Shown: in pieces, positions 44,650 through 56,066 of the stretch
Position numbering within the stretch: position 1 is the stretch's first letter
Layout: every line of letters begins with the position of its first letter
Position numbers and translations under genes: made by a program
Source of the DNA: Dasypus novemcinctus
Lineage: Eukaryota > Chordata > Mammalia > Cingulata > Dasypodidae
Assembly (NCBI RefSeq): GCF_030445035.2
Contig: NC_092216.1
Location: 12,463,405-12,527,404, forward strand
Direction: 5' to 3'
DNA: 64,000 nt
The notes under the pieces: model-generated
What the model saw: only the letters and a program-made list of their open reading frames with translations
Told to the model about the DNA's origin: nothing
Database searches by the model: none

Positions 44650-47600
44650 GCTTGCTTATTTCATATCATTGAGGTCATGTAGTATTTGTCTTTCAATGCC
44701 TAGGTTGCTTCACTCAACATAAGGGACTCAAGATTCATCCATGTTATCACGTGTGTTTGTAGTGTGTTTGTTCTTACAGCCGCGTAGTATTCCATTGTGT
44801 GTATATACCACATTTTATTGATCCACTCATCTGTTGATGGGCATTTGGGTTGATTCCAACTTTTGGCGATAGTGAACAATGCTGCTATGCATTGGTGTGC
44901 ATATATCGGTTTGTGTTTTTGTTTTCAGTTCTGCTGGGTATATACCCAGCAGAGGTATTGCTGAGTCATATGGCAAATCTATGGTTAGTTTTTTGAGAAA
45001 CCGCCAAACTGTCCTCCAGAATGGTTGGATCCTTCTGCATTCCCACCAGCAGTGGATGAGTGTTCCCCTTTCTTCACATCCTCTCCAGCATTTGTATTCT
45101 TCTGTTTTTTTCATAGCTGCCAATCTTATGGGAGTCAGATGGTATGTCATTGTAGTTTTGATTTGCATTTCCCTAATAGCTAGAGATTTGGAGCATTTTT
45201 CATGTGCTTTTTAGCCATTTGTATTTCTTCTTTGGAGAAGTGTCTGTTTAAATCTTTTTCCCATTTTTTAAATGGGTTGTTTATCTTTTTATTTTCAAGA
45301 TATAGGAGTTCTTTATATATGCAAGTTATAAGTCTCTTATCAGATATATGGTTGCCAAATATTTTCTCCCATTGTGTGGGTTCCCTTTTTACTTTCTTGA
45401 CAAATTCCTTTGAGGTGCAGAAGGCTTTAATTTTGAGGAAGTTCCGTTTATCTATTTGTTCTTTTGCTGCTCATGGTTTTGGAGTGATATTCATGAATCC
45501 ATTTCCTATTACAAGGTCCGGTAGATGTTTCCCTACACTGCTTTCCAAGGTCTTTATGGTCTTGGCTCTTATATTTAGGTCTTTGATCCATCTTGAGTTG
45601 ATCTTTGTATAAGGTGTGAGATGGTAATCCTCTTTCATTGTTCTACATGGCTATCCAGTTCTCCAGGCACCATTTGTTGAATAGGTCATTCTCTCCCAGT
45701 TGAGAGGGTTTGGTGGCTTTATCGAATATTATATGGCTCTATATATGAGGTTCTCTATCAGAATTTTCAATTTGATTCCATTGGTCTGTGTATCTCTCCT
45801 TATGACTATACCATGCTGTTTTCACTACGGTAGCTTTATGTATGTTTTGAAGTCAGGTAGTGTGATTCCTGCAATTTCGTTTTTCTTTTTCAATATGTTT
45901 TTGGCTATTTGGGGCCTCTTTCTTTTCCAAATAAATTTCATAGTTAGTTTTTCTTGTTCCTTAAAGAACGCTGTGTTGATTTTTATTGGGATTGCATTGA
46001 ATGTGTAGATCAGTTTTGGTAAGATAGACATCTTAAGAATATTTAGTCTTCCTATCCATGAACAGGGAATATTCTTCCATTTATTTAGGTCTTCTTTGAT
46101 TTCCTTGAACAGTCTTGTATAGTTCTCAGTGTATAAGTTTTTTACATCTTTAGTTAAATATTTCCTAAATGTTTGATTTTTTTATTTACTATTGTAAATG
46201 CTATTTGTTTCTTGATTTCCTCCTGATCTTGCTCATAATTGGTGTACAGAAATGCTACTGATTTTTGTGCATTGATCTTATAACCTGTGAATTTATTAAA
46301 CTCATTTATGAGTTCTAGAAGCTTTGTTGTTAATCTCTCAGGATTTTCTATGTATAGGATAATGTCATCTGCAAATAGTGAAATTTTGACTTCTTCCTCT
46401 CCAATTTGAATGCCTTTTATATCTGGTTCTTGCCTCAATGCTCAAGCAAGTACTTCTAAGACAATGTTAAATAGAAGGGGAGAGAGTGGGCATCCTTGTC
46501 TTGTTCCTGATTTAGAGGGAAGGACTTTAGGATTTCTTTGTTGTAAAAATGTTGGCTGTAGGTATTTCATATATACTATTTATCATGTTCAAAAAATTTC
46601 CTTGTATTCCGATCTTTTGGAGTATTTTTCTCAAGAAAGGGTGCTGTATTTTTTCAAATGCTTTTTCTGCATCTATAGATATAATCATGTGATTTTTTTC
46701 CTTCAATCTGTTTATGTGGTGTATTACATTGATTGATTTTCTTATGTTGAACCATCCTTGCATACCTGGAATGAATCCCACTTGGTCGTGGTGTATAATT
46801 AGTTTAATGTGTTGTTGAATATGATTAGCAAGTATTTTGTTAAGTATTTTTGCATCTAGGTTCATTAGAGAAATTGGTCTGTAATTTTCCTTTCTTGTGG
46901 TGTCTTTGTTTGGCTTTGGTACTAGAGTAATGGTGGCATCATAGAAGGAGTTAGGCCATGTTCCTTCTCTTTTGATTTTTTGGAAGAGTTTCAGCAGGAT
47001 TGGAGTTAGTTCTTTTCAGAATGTTTTGTAGAATTCACCTGTGAAGCCGTCTGGCCCTGAGCTCTTCTTAGTTGGGAGATTTTTAATGACTGATTCTATG
47101 TCTTTACTTGTGATTGGTTTGTTGAGATCATCAATTTCTTCTTTCGTCAATATGGGCTGCTTATGTGTTTCTAGGAATTTGTCCATTTCCTCTGAATTGT
47201 CATTTTTGTTGGAATATAGTTTTTCAAAGTATCCTCTTATGTTAGTCTTTATTTCTGTGGGGTCAGTGGTGATATCGCCTTACTCATTTCTTATTTTGTG
47301 TATTTGCATCTTCTCTCTTTTTTTCTTTGTTAGTCTCGCTAAAGGTTTGTCAATTTTGTTGATCTTCTCAAAAAACCAGCTCTTGGTCTTGTTTATCTTT
47401 TCAAGTGCTTTCTTATTTTCTATTTCATTTAGTTCTGCTCTTATCTTTGTTATTTCCTTCCTTCTTCTTCCTGTTGGATTACTCTGTTGTTGTTTTTCCA
47501 GTTCCTCCAAATGTGCAGTTAGTTCTTCAATTTTTGCTCTTTCTTCCTTTTTGATAAATGAATTTATGGCTATCAATTTCCCTCTCAGTACTGCTTTTGC

Positions 47601-48460
47601 TGCATCCCATAAATTTTGGTATGTTGTGTTATCATTATCATTTGTTTCAAGGTAGTCATTGATTTCTTTTGAGATTTCCTCTTTGATCCACCATTTTTCT
47701 AAGAGTGTGCTGTTATTTTCCAAATCATGGTGTGAAATCTGGGCCTCTGGCCCTTGCCAATTTCCAGCTTCACTCCACTGTGGTCAGAGATATTATTTTG
47801 TATGATTTTGATCTTTCTGAATTCATTAAGCCTTTCTTTGTGGCCTAGCATATTGGAGAATGATCCATGTGCGCTTGAGAAAAATGTATATCATGCTGTG
47901 TTTGATTGTAATGCGCTATATATGTCTATGAGATCCAGCTCCTCTTATATACTGTTCAAATATTTTGTTTCTTTAGTGATTCTCTTTTGAGATGTTCTGT
48001 CCAGAGTTGATAGTGGTGTATTAAAAAACCCCACTATAATTGTAGATGCATCTATTCTTTCACTTAGTTTTTCCAGCATTTGCCTCACATATTTAGAGGC
48101 ACCCTTGTTAGGAGCATATTTATGATTGTTCAATCTTCTTGACAGATTGTCCCTTTCACTAATATGTAGTATCCTTCTTTTTTGTCTCTCACAATTGTTT
48201 CACATTTAAAGTCTATTTTGTCTGATATTAATATAGCTACTCCTGCCTTTTTTTGGTTATTGTTTGCTTGTATGATTGTTTTCCAACCATTCACTTTCAG
48301 CCTCCATGAGTCTCTGGGTCTAAGATGTGTCTCTCGTAAACAGCATATAGATGGGTCATATTTCCTTATCCAATGTCCCAGTCTGAATCTTTTGATAGGT
48401 GAGTTTAATCCATTGACATTCAGTGTTATTACTTTCAAGGAATTATTTGTGTTAGCCATA
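44650..48460 (-). pseudogene. L1-D ORF2 (endonuclease/reverse transcriptase), disrupted
   Basis: Read on the minus strand from 48459: an endonuclease start with TLNVNGLNSPIKR (48130-48459), linker, RT with the FADD catalytic box (SLFADDIILYI, 46154-46438), and a cysteine-containing C-terminus (44827-45168, with [10 protein letters not shown]). Total span of about 1270 codons is normal for ORF2. Interrupted by several stops and frame changes. Confidence 0.85.
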
Positions 48461-48569
48461 TTTTGATTGGACTTGTGTTTGTCATATTTTGTTTGTTTGG
48501 TTTTTTTCCCCTTCTCTCTTTGTCTTTTTTGTTGCTCTTACACTCTCCTCCAATTTTGCCTGTCCTGTT

Positions 48570-49454
48570 TTTTCCTTTCTTCCTGCAGAACTCCCTTTAG
48601 AATTTCTTGAAGGGGAGGTTCCTTGTTGGCATACTCTTTCAGTTTCTATTTATCTGTGAATATTTTGAACTCTCCATCATTTTTGAATGTTAGTTTAGCT
48701 GGATAGAGTATTCTTGGTTGGAAATTTATTTCCTTTAGTACCTTGACTATATCATACCACTGCCTTCATGCCTCCATGGTTTCAGATGAGAAATCAGCAC
48801 TTAGTCTTATGGAGCTTCCCTTGTATGTAATGGTTTTCTTTTCTCTTGCTGCTTTTAGAATTTTCTCTTTGTCTTGAGCGTTGGATAATTTGACAAGTAT
48901 ATGTCTTGGGGTGGGCCCATTGGGGTTTATGACAATTGGGGTGTGCTGTGCTTCTTGGATATGTACATCTGTCTCTTTCAGTAGATTTGGGAAGTTTACA
49001 GCCATTATTTCCTGCAATACTCCTTCTGATCCCTTTCCCTTCTCTTCTCCTTCTGGGATGCCTATAATATGTATGTTTGACCGTTTTTGCATTGTCATTC
49101 AGGTCCCTAAGTCCTAGCTGGATTTTTTCTATCTTTTTATCAACCAATTCTACTATCTGTTTGATTTCTGATAGACTGTCTTCCACATCACTAATTCTCT
49201 GCTCTGCCTCTTCTAGTCTGCTGATATTTGCTCAAGTGTATTTTTGATTTCTTGAACTGTGGTGCTCATTCCCATCATATCTGTTATCTTTTTGCATATG
49301 TCTGCAATTTCCCCTCCAAGTGTTGTCTTCATGTTGTTAACCTCTTCCTTTACTTCATTAAATTGTCGGTGATAAATGTTCTGGGATCTTTCATTACTTG
49401 TGTGAAGTTCTGCTCCCCTTCCTGATTTTTAGTTTGTTCATTGGATTCAGCCAT
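48570..49454 (-). pseudogene. L1-D ORF1 (RNA-binding protein), disrupted
   Basis: A probable start ATG is at 49454 (minus). 49186-48766 carries a coiled-coil-like SEIKQIVELVDKKIEKIQ segment and the RRM/C-terminal region with an EKILKAAREKK motif and RLSADFSSETMEA. Two overlapping frames show at least one frameshift at about 49090. Confidence 0.8.
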
Positions 49455-50149
49455 GTTTTCCTGATTACTGGTTTGGTTTGTAGATTTTTTGCTGTCTGGT
49501 CATCATTTTATCCTGATGGGTTTAATCAGTTCCTTAGCTTCTTTGTCTAGTCTTGTGGATTAATTAGCTGTTGTTTTTGTGTAAGTGTTATATCTTCTCT
49601 TTGTCACTTTGTTCTTCTTATTCTAATTTCTTATTGCTGGTTGAGTTCACTTTAAAGGAAAGTATTAGGGCTAGGGAAAGGCAATTGTGTATGCAAGGAA
49701 AAAGTGTAAAGTAGTATTGGTGATAAATGTTAACAGAGCAACAATATGATATGTGGGAGGATGGATATTAGATTCATGTAAGTTGTGTAGAGTTATAGCA
49801 GTAGGTAAAGTACCTATAGTGAGGTAGTTGACTGAATATGGGAGGAATATGGTATCAATTAAAAAGCTATTGTTTTTGTGTGAGAGGGAAAGAGAAAAGA
49901 AAGGCAATAGTTTCAAGAGTGGATAAAAGACAGAAAACAAGAGAAACGTATTAGAAATTAAGAGTTAGACACTTTGGGGATCAAAGAAAGGGAGGCGGGA
50001 TATAGGAGAGGTAGTAGATGATGGGGGATATCAAGATGTAGGGGAAAGGGGATAGTGTAGGCAGCCAAAATCAATTCACACAGGAATGAGGAAATGGAGG
50101 ATGAGGAAATCCAGCAAATGTGAGGTGTTCCCTGCAGTGCCCATTGTAT

Positions 50150-50545
50150 AATTAAGATAAAATAAAATAAGAAGAAAATGAGGGACAAGAGAGAGAAAGA
50201 AAAAAGAGAGAGAGAGAGAAGAAAGGAAGAAAGAAAAAGGGGGTTGGTAAAGGGAAGGGAACAAGTAGGGAAAAGAAAAAAAAGTTATAGAACAACCACA
50301 ACTGCAATGACCACCACCACCACCACCACCACCACAACAACAAAATCACCCTAAATAACTGAAAACAAAAACAAAAACAAAAACAAAAAACAAAAAAATA
50401 CTTTAGGGGATACGCTGGGAGAAAAGACTAGGAGATAATGCAATGTTTGTAATCAGGACATTAAAAAAAATAAAAAGTAAAATAAAATAAAATACAACCA
50501 AACAAAACAAAAGAAAAAAGAAAAAATGCAAATGTTGAGGGCTAG
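50150..50545 (+). repeat. Simple-sequence cluster in L1-D 5' UTR
   Basis: Purine-rich (GA)n and GAAA tracts (50186-50245), a (CCA)n run (50308-50335), (AAAAC)n (50366-50395) and A-rich DNA. Since the L1-D target duplication encloses it, it is an internal expansion rather than a separate insertion end. Confidence 0.75.
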
Positions 50546-51575
50546 GACATTCAAGGACCTCAGATGGACTTCAGGGCGTGATGGAATCAGGGATGGAAAG
50601 TCTGAGATACTGAAGACTCAAGAGGTTGAGTCTCTGGGCTGTGGTCCACCAGGGTTTAGGGCACTCAGACCTGGCAACCTCAAATCTGGTTAACAGGGAG
50701 CCTGGGAGCACCGCAGTGCATCACAGCCTTCAGGGATCCCAGCAGCTGGATGCCAGCCCTATGGGTGAGGTCATATCTGCAAGCTCTATCCTATGTGTCT
50801 GAATCCTGCAATTCACTGACTCACTGGGGTCTATTCTGTGGATGTATCACCAGTTCAGCTTCAGGACACCTCCCACTCTGTAAGCCCCCGGAACCGCCAC
50901 CTGGGGGCGCCTCTACACTTCTGCCAATTTAATGATGTAGATCAATAGCCAGGCCCGGGGGTGGGGCAAACAGAGTCCAAAACCGAAATTCCCACGCTTA
51001 GCAAAATATTCCCCTTATCAGCTTCCAGACGTCTCCCGCCCTGCCAGAGCCTGTAACAGCCTCCTTATGATGTCTCTTTATTGCTAGCAATTTAAGTCCG
51101 CTGCAGATCGGCAGCCGGCCTTGGGGGGTGGGGCTCTAGGCAGAAGAGCTATTATTTGCATCGGCAATCAAAAATGCCCGGCTTCGCAATAAAACTCCCA
51201 TTTGTCTCCCCAAATTGGTCTGCAAAGGCCTCCTGTCCTGTTAATTCCCCAATAGCCTGCTCAGGGCTTATGAATTTCCCAGTGCCACAGAGCCTCCAGA
51301 TATCACCACCACAGCGCCCGGTGCCACAGCTCCTCCCACCCCAGGAGGGAGCATCCCACGCACAGCCCCCACCTCCGTGTAATAGAGTCTCAATTATATC
51401 TTATAGATGAATTTTCTGTGTTACCTTCCCACCAAATCGATGTCCAGACACCTCCTGCCCTGCAAAAATCCTGAAACAGCCTGGTGCCGAAGAACCTCCA
51501 ATGCTGCCCAGCCGCTGCTTTGCAGGAGAGACTATCAGCCACCATCTTGCTCCACCCTACCCCCTAATGGTGCTT

Positions 51576-51900
51576 GACGTGTACTAAGTACTCAGAAAAA
51601 GTGGCTGCTGCAGTACATGCCCTGTGGGCTTTGTTTGATGCTGGGTAATGGAATGATAATGGCTAACATTTGGGGAATAACTCATGTAAGACAAGTCTGG
51701 AGTTTCTTAGGTATAAACTTGGTTAAACCTCATGAAAACACTTTGAAATCTGCTCACCTCATTTTCACCTCATTTACAGATGAGAAACTGAGGTGCAGAG
51801 TGATGGAGTAACTTGCCCCAAGTCACAACAAGTCAGGGGGACTGGTGGGTTTTGCCAGCAAGCAGCCTAGCTCCAGAGAATATGCTCTTAGCTACATGAT
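51576..51900 (-). mobile_element. MIR (antisense)
   Basis: 'tttacagatgagaaactgagg', 'gagtaacttgccccaagtcac' and 'actggtggg' fit antisense MIR. L1-D was inserted at its left edge. Confidence 0.75.
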
Positions 51901-52034
51901 ATCTCCTGGTGTTGCTCTAATAGTATAAACGAGAATCGATGGGAAGCTATTAAAATATTAACAGCTGCATCAATGTCTTTTCATCGTCTCCTTCTTGTGT
52001 GCATGCATCTTTCAACAGAGGGCTGGAACATATG

Positions 52035-52464
52035 TATTTTAGTTTGCTAAAAGCTTCTGGGAGCAATATACCAGAAATATGTTGCCTTTTACAATGGAAA
52101 CATATCAGATTAAAAGCTTACAATCAGAGGCTGTGACAGTGTCCAAATCAAGACATCCTATATCTTGAACTGCAGCTGTGCGGCAATCAGGCATGTGCCA
52201 GGGCAAATGGCAGTGGTGGCACAATGGTGTCAGTGACAGAGGCTTTTCTCTCCTCTCTTCCCTTGGCCTTGTTGCTTTCAGCTTTTGGCTAAAGTGACTT
52301 TCTCTCATCTTCTGGCTCCTGTGGCCTTCTCTTTGTCTCTGGCCTTTTCTTTGTGTTTGTGGCTTTTTATTCCTCTGTTTATGAAGGAACCCAGTAAGAA
52401 AATTAAGACCCACTCTGGGTCAAGCTTCACTGAAGTGATCCAGTCCAAACAAAGGTCCCTTAGC

Positions 52465-52475
<11 letters not shown>
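52035..52475 (+). repeat. Distant third member of the dispersed-repeat type
   Basis: Begins 'tagtttgctaaaagcttctgggagcaatataccagaaat' (start abbreviated), with pyrimidine-rich 'ttggccttgttgctttcagc' middle and ends 'ccagtccaaacaaaggtccc'. It is similar in layout to 31845-32455 but too diverged to be sure of common origin. It is followed by an AT microsatellite. Confidence 0.35.
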
Positions 52476-52498
<23 letters not shown>

Positions 52499-52552
52499 TA
52501 TATATTTATTTATTTATTTATTTATATTTATATATATATATATATATAAATC
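52468..52552 (+). repeat. (AT)n / (TTTA)n microsatellite
   Basis: (TA)n at 52468-52494, (TTTA)n at 52500-52525, then (TA)n again to 52552. The AT arms are self-complementary and could form a cruciform. Confidence 0.95.
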
Positions 52553-52559
52553 TCATCTA

Positions 52560-53415
52560 CAAGTTTATATGCCCAGGAATGGATTAGTTTTAAGGCCAGG
52601 ACTTTTTAGGGTCCACGAAAACTGTGCACTGCTGTATCACGGTTTTGTTTTTGTTTGTTTTTTCTTCCATGACTTCTCCCTTGTCTCTAAGGACCACCCA
52701 AGGTACTGTCTGATAGTTTATCATTGTCATTTCCAAATATTTTGCCTTTCCTCTTTAAAGGTCCTTAGAGGAGACAGGAGAAACTAGATGTTATCTTGGG
52801 TGATAGATCTGCTCCTAGAGACAGGCTTTGCCCATGGCTTGTCTTGTGCATTTTCCAAAAGGTCACATGTTACAAGAGAGGAGAACCAACACTAGGGACT
52901 GGAGCTCAGTGGCTCCTGGCAGAGCTGTGACAGTTACCTAAAGATCTGTTTCTTGAGGCTTGCCAGGATTAATTGAGTTGTTATTGGTGCTGGTGTTTTA
53001 AACCCCTCCACTAAACCATAGCCAAATCTTCTCTCAAACTCAGCACTCCAAATGCAGAGAGGCTTATTACAGAGGAGATTAAGGCAGTCTTTTAAATGTG
53101 GTGTTGTCACCAGGGTTTACTTTCAAACCTGTACTTGTCTCAGCAGCTGGGGCAGACTGAGCCCACACAGCATTATCATGCTGCCACCTCAGGATGGATC
53201 TGTTTCATGGGCATTGATGAACACAGTGCTCTGGCCTCTTCCTTATGTGGCATCAAGGAGAATCAGTCCCAAGATACCATGTTCCTTCCTCTTTAGGGGA
53301 AGCCTGAATAACTTCCTAGGTCAGTCTCTCACACCCCACCCCCAGCAGAACTAAAGCAAAAGGTGGCAGGAAGGAAGAAAGAAGCTGGAGGGAGTTGGGA
53401 GGCAGAAGCCATAGG
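52560..53415. other. Unannotated interval
   Basis: No gene or clear repeat. Small ORFs (up to 100 codons) have no recognisable motif. Confidence 0.5.
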
Positions 53416-53660
53416 GCTATGTGCTCCAGAGTCAGACTGACACCTTCCTTGCAGCTTTCCTGACTTTAGACAATTGCTTCACCTTTCCTGAGCCTTGGCT
53501 TCCTCTTCTATAAAATGGGGCTAAATCTGTATCGTTCATGCTTGCCATGTGTATTAATGTTTACAACTATGCCATGTGTGTTAATGTTTAAAACTAGGAC
53601 AGAGCCTGATAGATAGAAAGCACTCGTTAGGATTCCTTAAGTATGTTTCACTGATGCTCT
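53416..53660 (+). mobile_element. MIR (sense) with short internal duplication
   Basis: 'ctccagagtcagactgacacc', 'cctgactttagacaattgcttc', 'cttcctcttctataaaatggggc' match MIR. Within it 'tgccatgtgt(a/g)ttaatgttta' is duplicated (53546-53564 and 53571-53589). Confidence 0.75.
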
Positions 53661-54099
53661 GCAATGTGCAGTCTTGGGAAGTTATTGTTTCTTTGTTTTT
53701 CATGACAAACCAGCTCAAGAGGGAACCATAGACTCATTTTACAAATAAGGTACCAAAATTCAAAGATGTGATGTTATTCATTCAAAGTCATATAGCAGTG
53801 AGTAGATAGGACTTGGAATTTTTTCTCATTTTTCTATACTCCAACTAAGGCTTCTCCCCATTAAAGTGCTCCTTCATAGGAACATTCAGAAGTTCTATTT
53901 GATAGTCTCCTGCATTGTCTTCATACTGGGATTTTCACTTAGAAACTGGTTTCCAAAATGCATTCACATAAAGCAAAAACCCTTGAAATTCTTCTTCCTG
54001 GCTGCAAGAGAGCTCCTGAGGGTCAGCTTTGGACCCTGAACTCTGAGCTTGGTAGAACCTGCATTTGCCAAGGTTCTTGCTTACTCTGAATGCTCTGTT
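53661..54099. other. Unannotated interval (MIR-like bits)
   Basis: 'ctcattttacaaataaggtacc' at about 53733 resembles an old MIR/L2 piece. Nothing else. Confidence 0.4.
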
Positions 54100-54560
54100 A
54101 CAACTAGGATGACCTGAAGGGATAGTTTGTAACCTCCTCTTTGATAATCCAGGCTGAGCCTCAGTAGGCCCGGAGGAGTAGCTAGAACCTAGATCATCTC
54201 CTTCATGGCCTGCTGATGACTGTCACTCATTGTGGGCTCACAATCAATTGGAGTTCTTACCAAAGAGAACTGAGGGGTCCAGAGGTCAGAAGAATATCTG
54301 CCTCAAGGTTACAGCATCCTAATGGAATTTCTGACCTGCCAGCTTCCCATAAGGAATTCAGACTCAGGACTTCAACATGAACTTGATTGGAATTTCCAGC
54401 ATGTCCTATGGAATTTGGACTTGCCAGCCCTGACAGTCCTGTGAACCAATTTCTTAGACTCACCCTCTTAATCTATAAGGACTTCCTGTGACCCTGTGTT
54501 CTGGGCTGGGTCTAGACATGCGTTACCTCAGTTAAAGTAGCTAATTTTCCTAGTTTTTAA
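54100..54560 (+). repeat. Probable MaLR/MLT1-type LTR relic
   Basis: 'ggaatttggacttgccagccctgac' followed by 'tgtgaaccaatttctta' (54412-54456) is the typical right-hand part of MLT1/MaLR LTRs, sense orientation. Left end unclear. Confidence 0.45.
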
Positions 54561-55480
54561 GTCTAAATTGACACTGCACCAGAAAACAATATATATATAT
54601 TTCTGCCATGCTGAATGAGCTCTGAGGGAGTACAGAGAGCATAGACAGGGGCCATCAAGGGTGGGTTCACAAACCAACTGTCACCTTTCTGAGTCCTGCC
54701 AGCCTCTTCCATGAGGTGGGTGGGCCCACCCTGCAGTGGGGCTGCTTATATGACTTGATGCATAAAGCGTAAGTCAAATGCCTGGCACATGGTTTATGGG
54801 TGCTAGCTGGGTGGTATGTGCTTTTAGCTAGGCAGATTCAGTAAAGTAGTTATCCTAGGAAATTCTAGAGCCCTTCCTCTAGCCAGTGTTAAATGGGGCC
54901 AGAAAATGACTTGTGCGTTCTGTGAAACTTAGAGTCAAGGCATCTGAACAAACATATTTGGAAAGTTTTGGATAAATGGCCAAAATAAGCTCAGTTGCTA
55001 TGAAATTTGGGGGATGCCTTGATCTAATTGATCAGGAAATATCTAATTCATCAGTCAAAGGAGGATGGAAGCATGATTTACTTGAATGGGATTAGAGAGA
55101 CATTCTGATACAAAAACAAATGCCAGACGTGTGGTTTTTTTTTTTTCCTTTTAAATTTTATAATCTTTTTGTGATGTGGCAGGTAATTATGATAATTCCT
55201 GGGGTATTTACATACTTAAAATCATTTTCATAGATTATTTTTGGAGATTATTTTCCTTAATGCCCTGGCAGGAAGTGATTGTTTAGTCACCCAAAGCTCT
55301 AAGGCATCATCTTCCAAAGCCCCACTCAAATGGTCCCTTGATGATGCTCCCTTACCCCTCTCCATTTTTATGTCAGGAATACCAAATAGATGTCATCTTG
55401 TAGGCCAATACACTGATCAATTAGTTGTGGCTGCCTGGGTACCTTCTTGATTAGTGATGTCTGTCCAGGAGTCAGTAGGA
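54561..55480. other. Unannotated interval
   Basis: Nothing recognised apart from an (AT)6 tract at 54590 and poly-T at 55134-55146. Confidence 0.45.
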
Positions 55481-55499
55481 GAAACTGGCTGAGCCATAA

Positions 55500-55590
55500 T
55501 ATCTCTATCAGTCCCCAACTGATGGGCATTTAGGTAGGTTCTAGCTATTTGGAGCTAAAATCATGCCTTGAGCAGATGTGGAAGTCCAGA
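55500..55590 (-). mobile_element. Old L1 relic split by ERV-2 (left half)
   Basis: 'atcagtccccaactgatgggcatttaggtaggttc' (abbreviated) is the antisense L1 ORF2-end motif also seen in L1-D at 44825. The next part of that L1 region ('tttgatagatgttgccaaa') appears at 62899, right of ERV-2. Confidence 0.55.
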
Positions 55591-56066
55591 TGAGGCAGGT
55601 TAGTACAGGGTAATGGAGGAGAAGGTGACTTACAACATGGCTGACAGACAACATGGCCAGAGATTGCATAGCCAGCAGACAACATGCTGAAAGACCTTGC
55701 TGGGACCTTGTGTTTAAACTTGAGGTCCCAGTTTCTCTTTCTGGGACCTCCCCTTGGCCCCAGATATTCCCAAAAGACCTCACCATCGATCCCACCATTG
55801 GTGGGGTAGCCAATAACTGCTGGGGCCCATCCCCTGGTCATTAGCAAGGTGAGGAATAATGAACAGTTTAAAAGGTAACCTAGAGGGACCTGCACCAAAT
55901 CTTAGTGTGCATTTCCATCTTTCTCTCCCATTTCTCAACAGGCACTGTTCTTTCCCCCATTTCCCAAATAACTTCTTTTGCTGGTCTAACTAAACTCATG
56001 CGTTCATAAATTCTTTTATGCATCATAGTCAAGAACGTAGAGGAATCAAACACTTCTCTGTCTTCA
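55591..56066 (+). repeat. ERV-2 5' LTR (476 bp)
   Basis: Begins TGAGGCAGGTTAGTACAGGG and ends 'ctgtcttca'. It pairs with 62405-62840. It contains about 40 bp ('agattgcatagccagcag' region, 55660-55700) absent from the 3' LTR. Small indels and many substitutions show greater age than ERV-1. Confidence 0.88.

Larger units (their letters stand above)
41716..51566 (-). mobile_element. L1-D: full-length antisense L1, ~9.85 kb
   Basis: Both ends are set by a target duplication, 'atggtgctt' at 41707-41715 and 51567-51575. Plus-strand order: poly-T/A-T-rich tail, a very long 3' UTR (about 41.75-44.65 kb), complete-length but broken ORF2 (about 44.65-48.46 kb), ORF1 (about 48.57-49.45 kb) and a 5' UTR of about 2.1 kb ending in 'gccaccatcttgctcc', the reverse complement of the L1 'caagatggtggc' start. 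The 3' UTR is of the xenarthran type. Several stops in both ORFs make it immobile now. Confidence 0.85.

Noticed and set aside
50150-50545. A-rich tail suggesting an independent retroposon end
   Set aside because: It is enclosed by the L1-D target duplication and lies in the 5' UTR with no element body on its 5' side.
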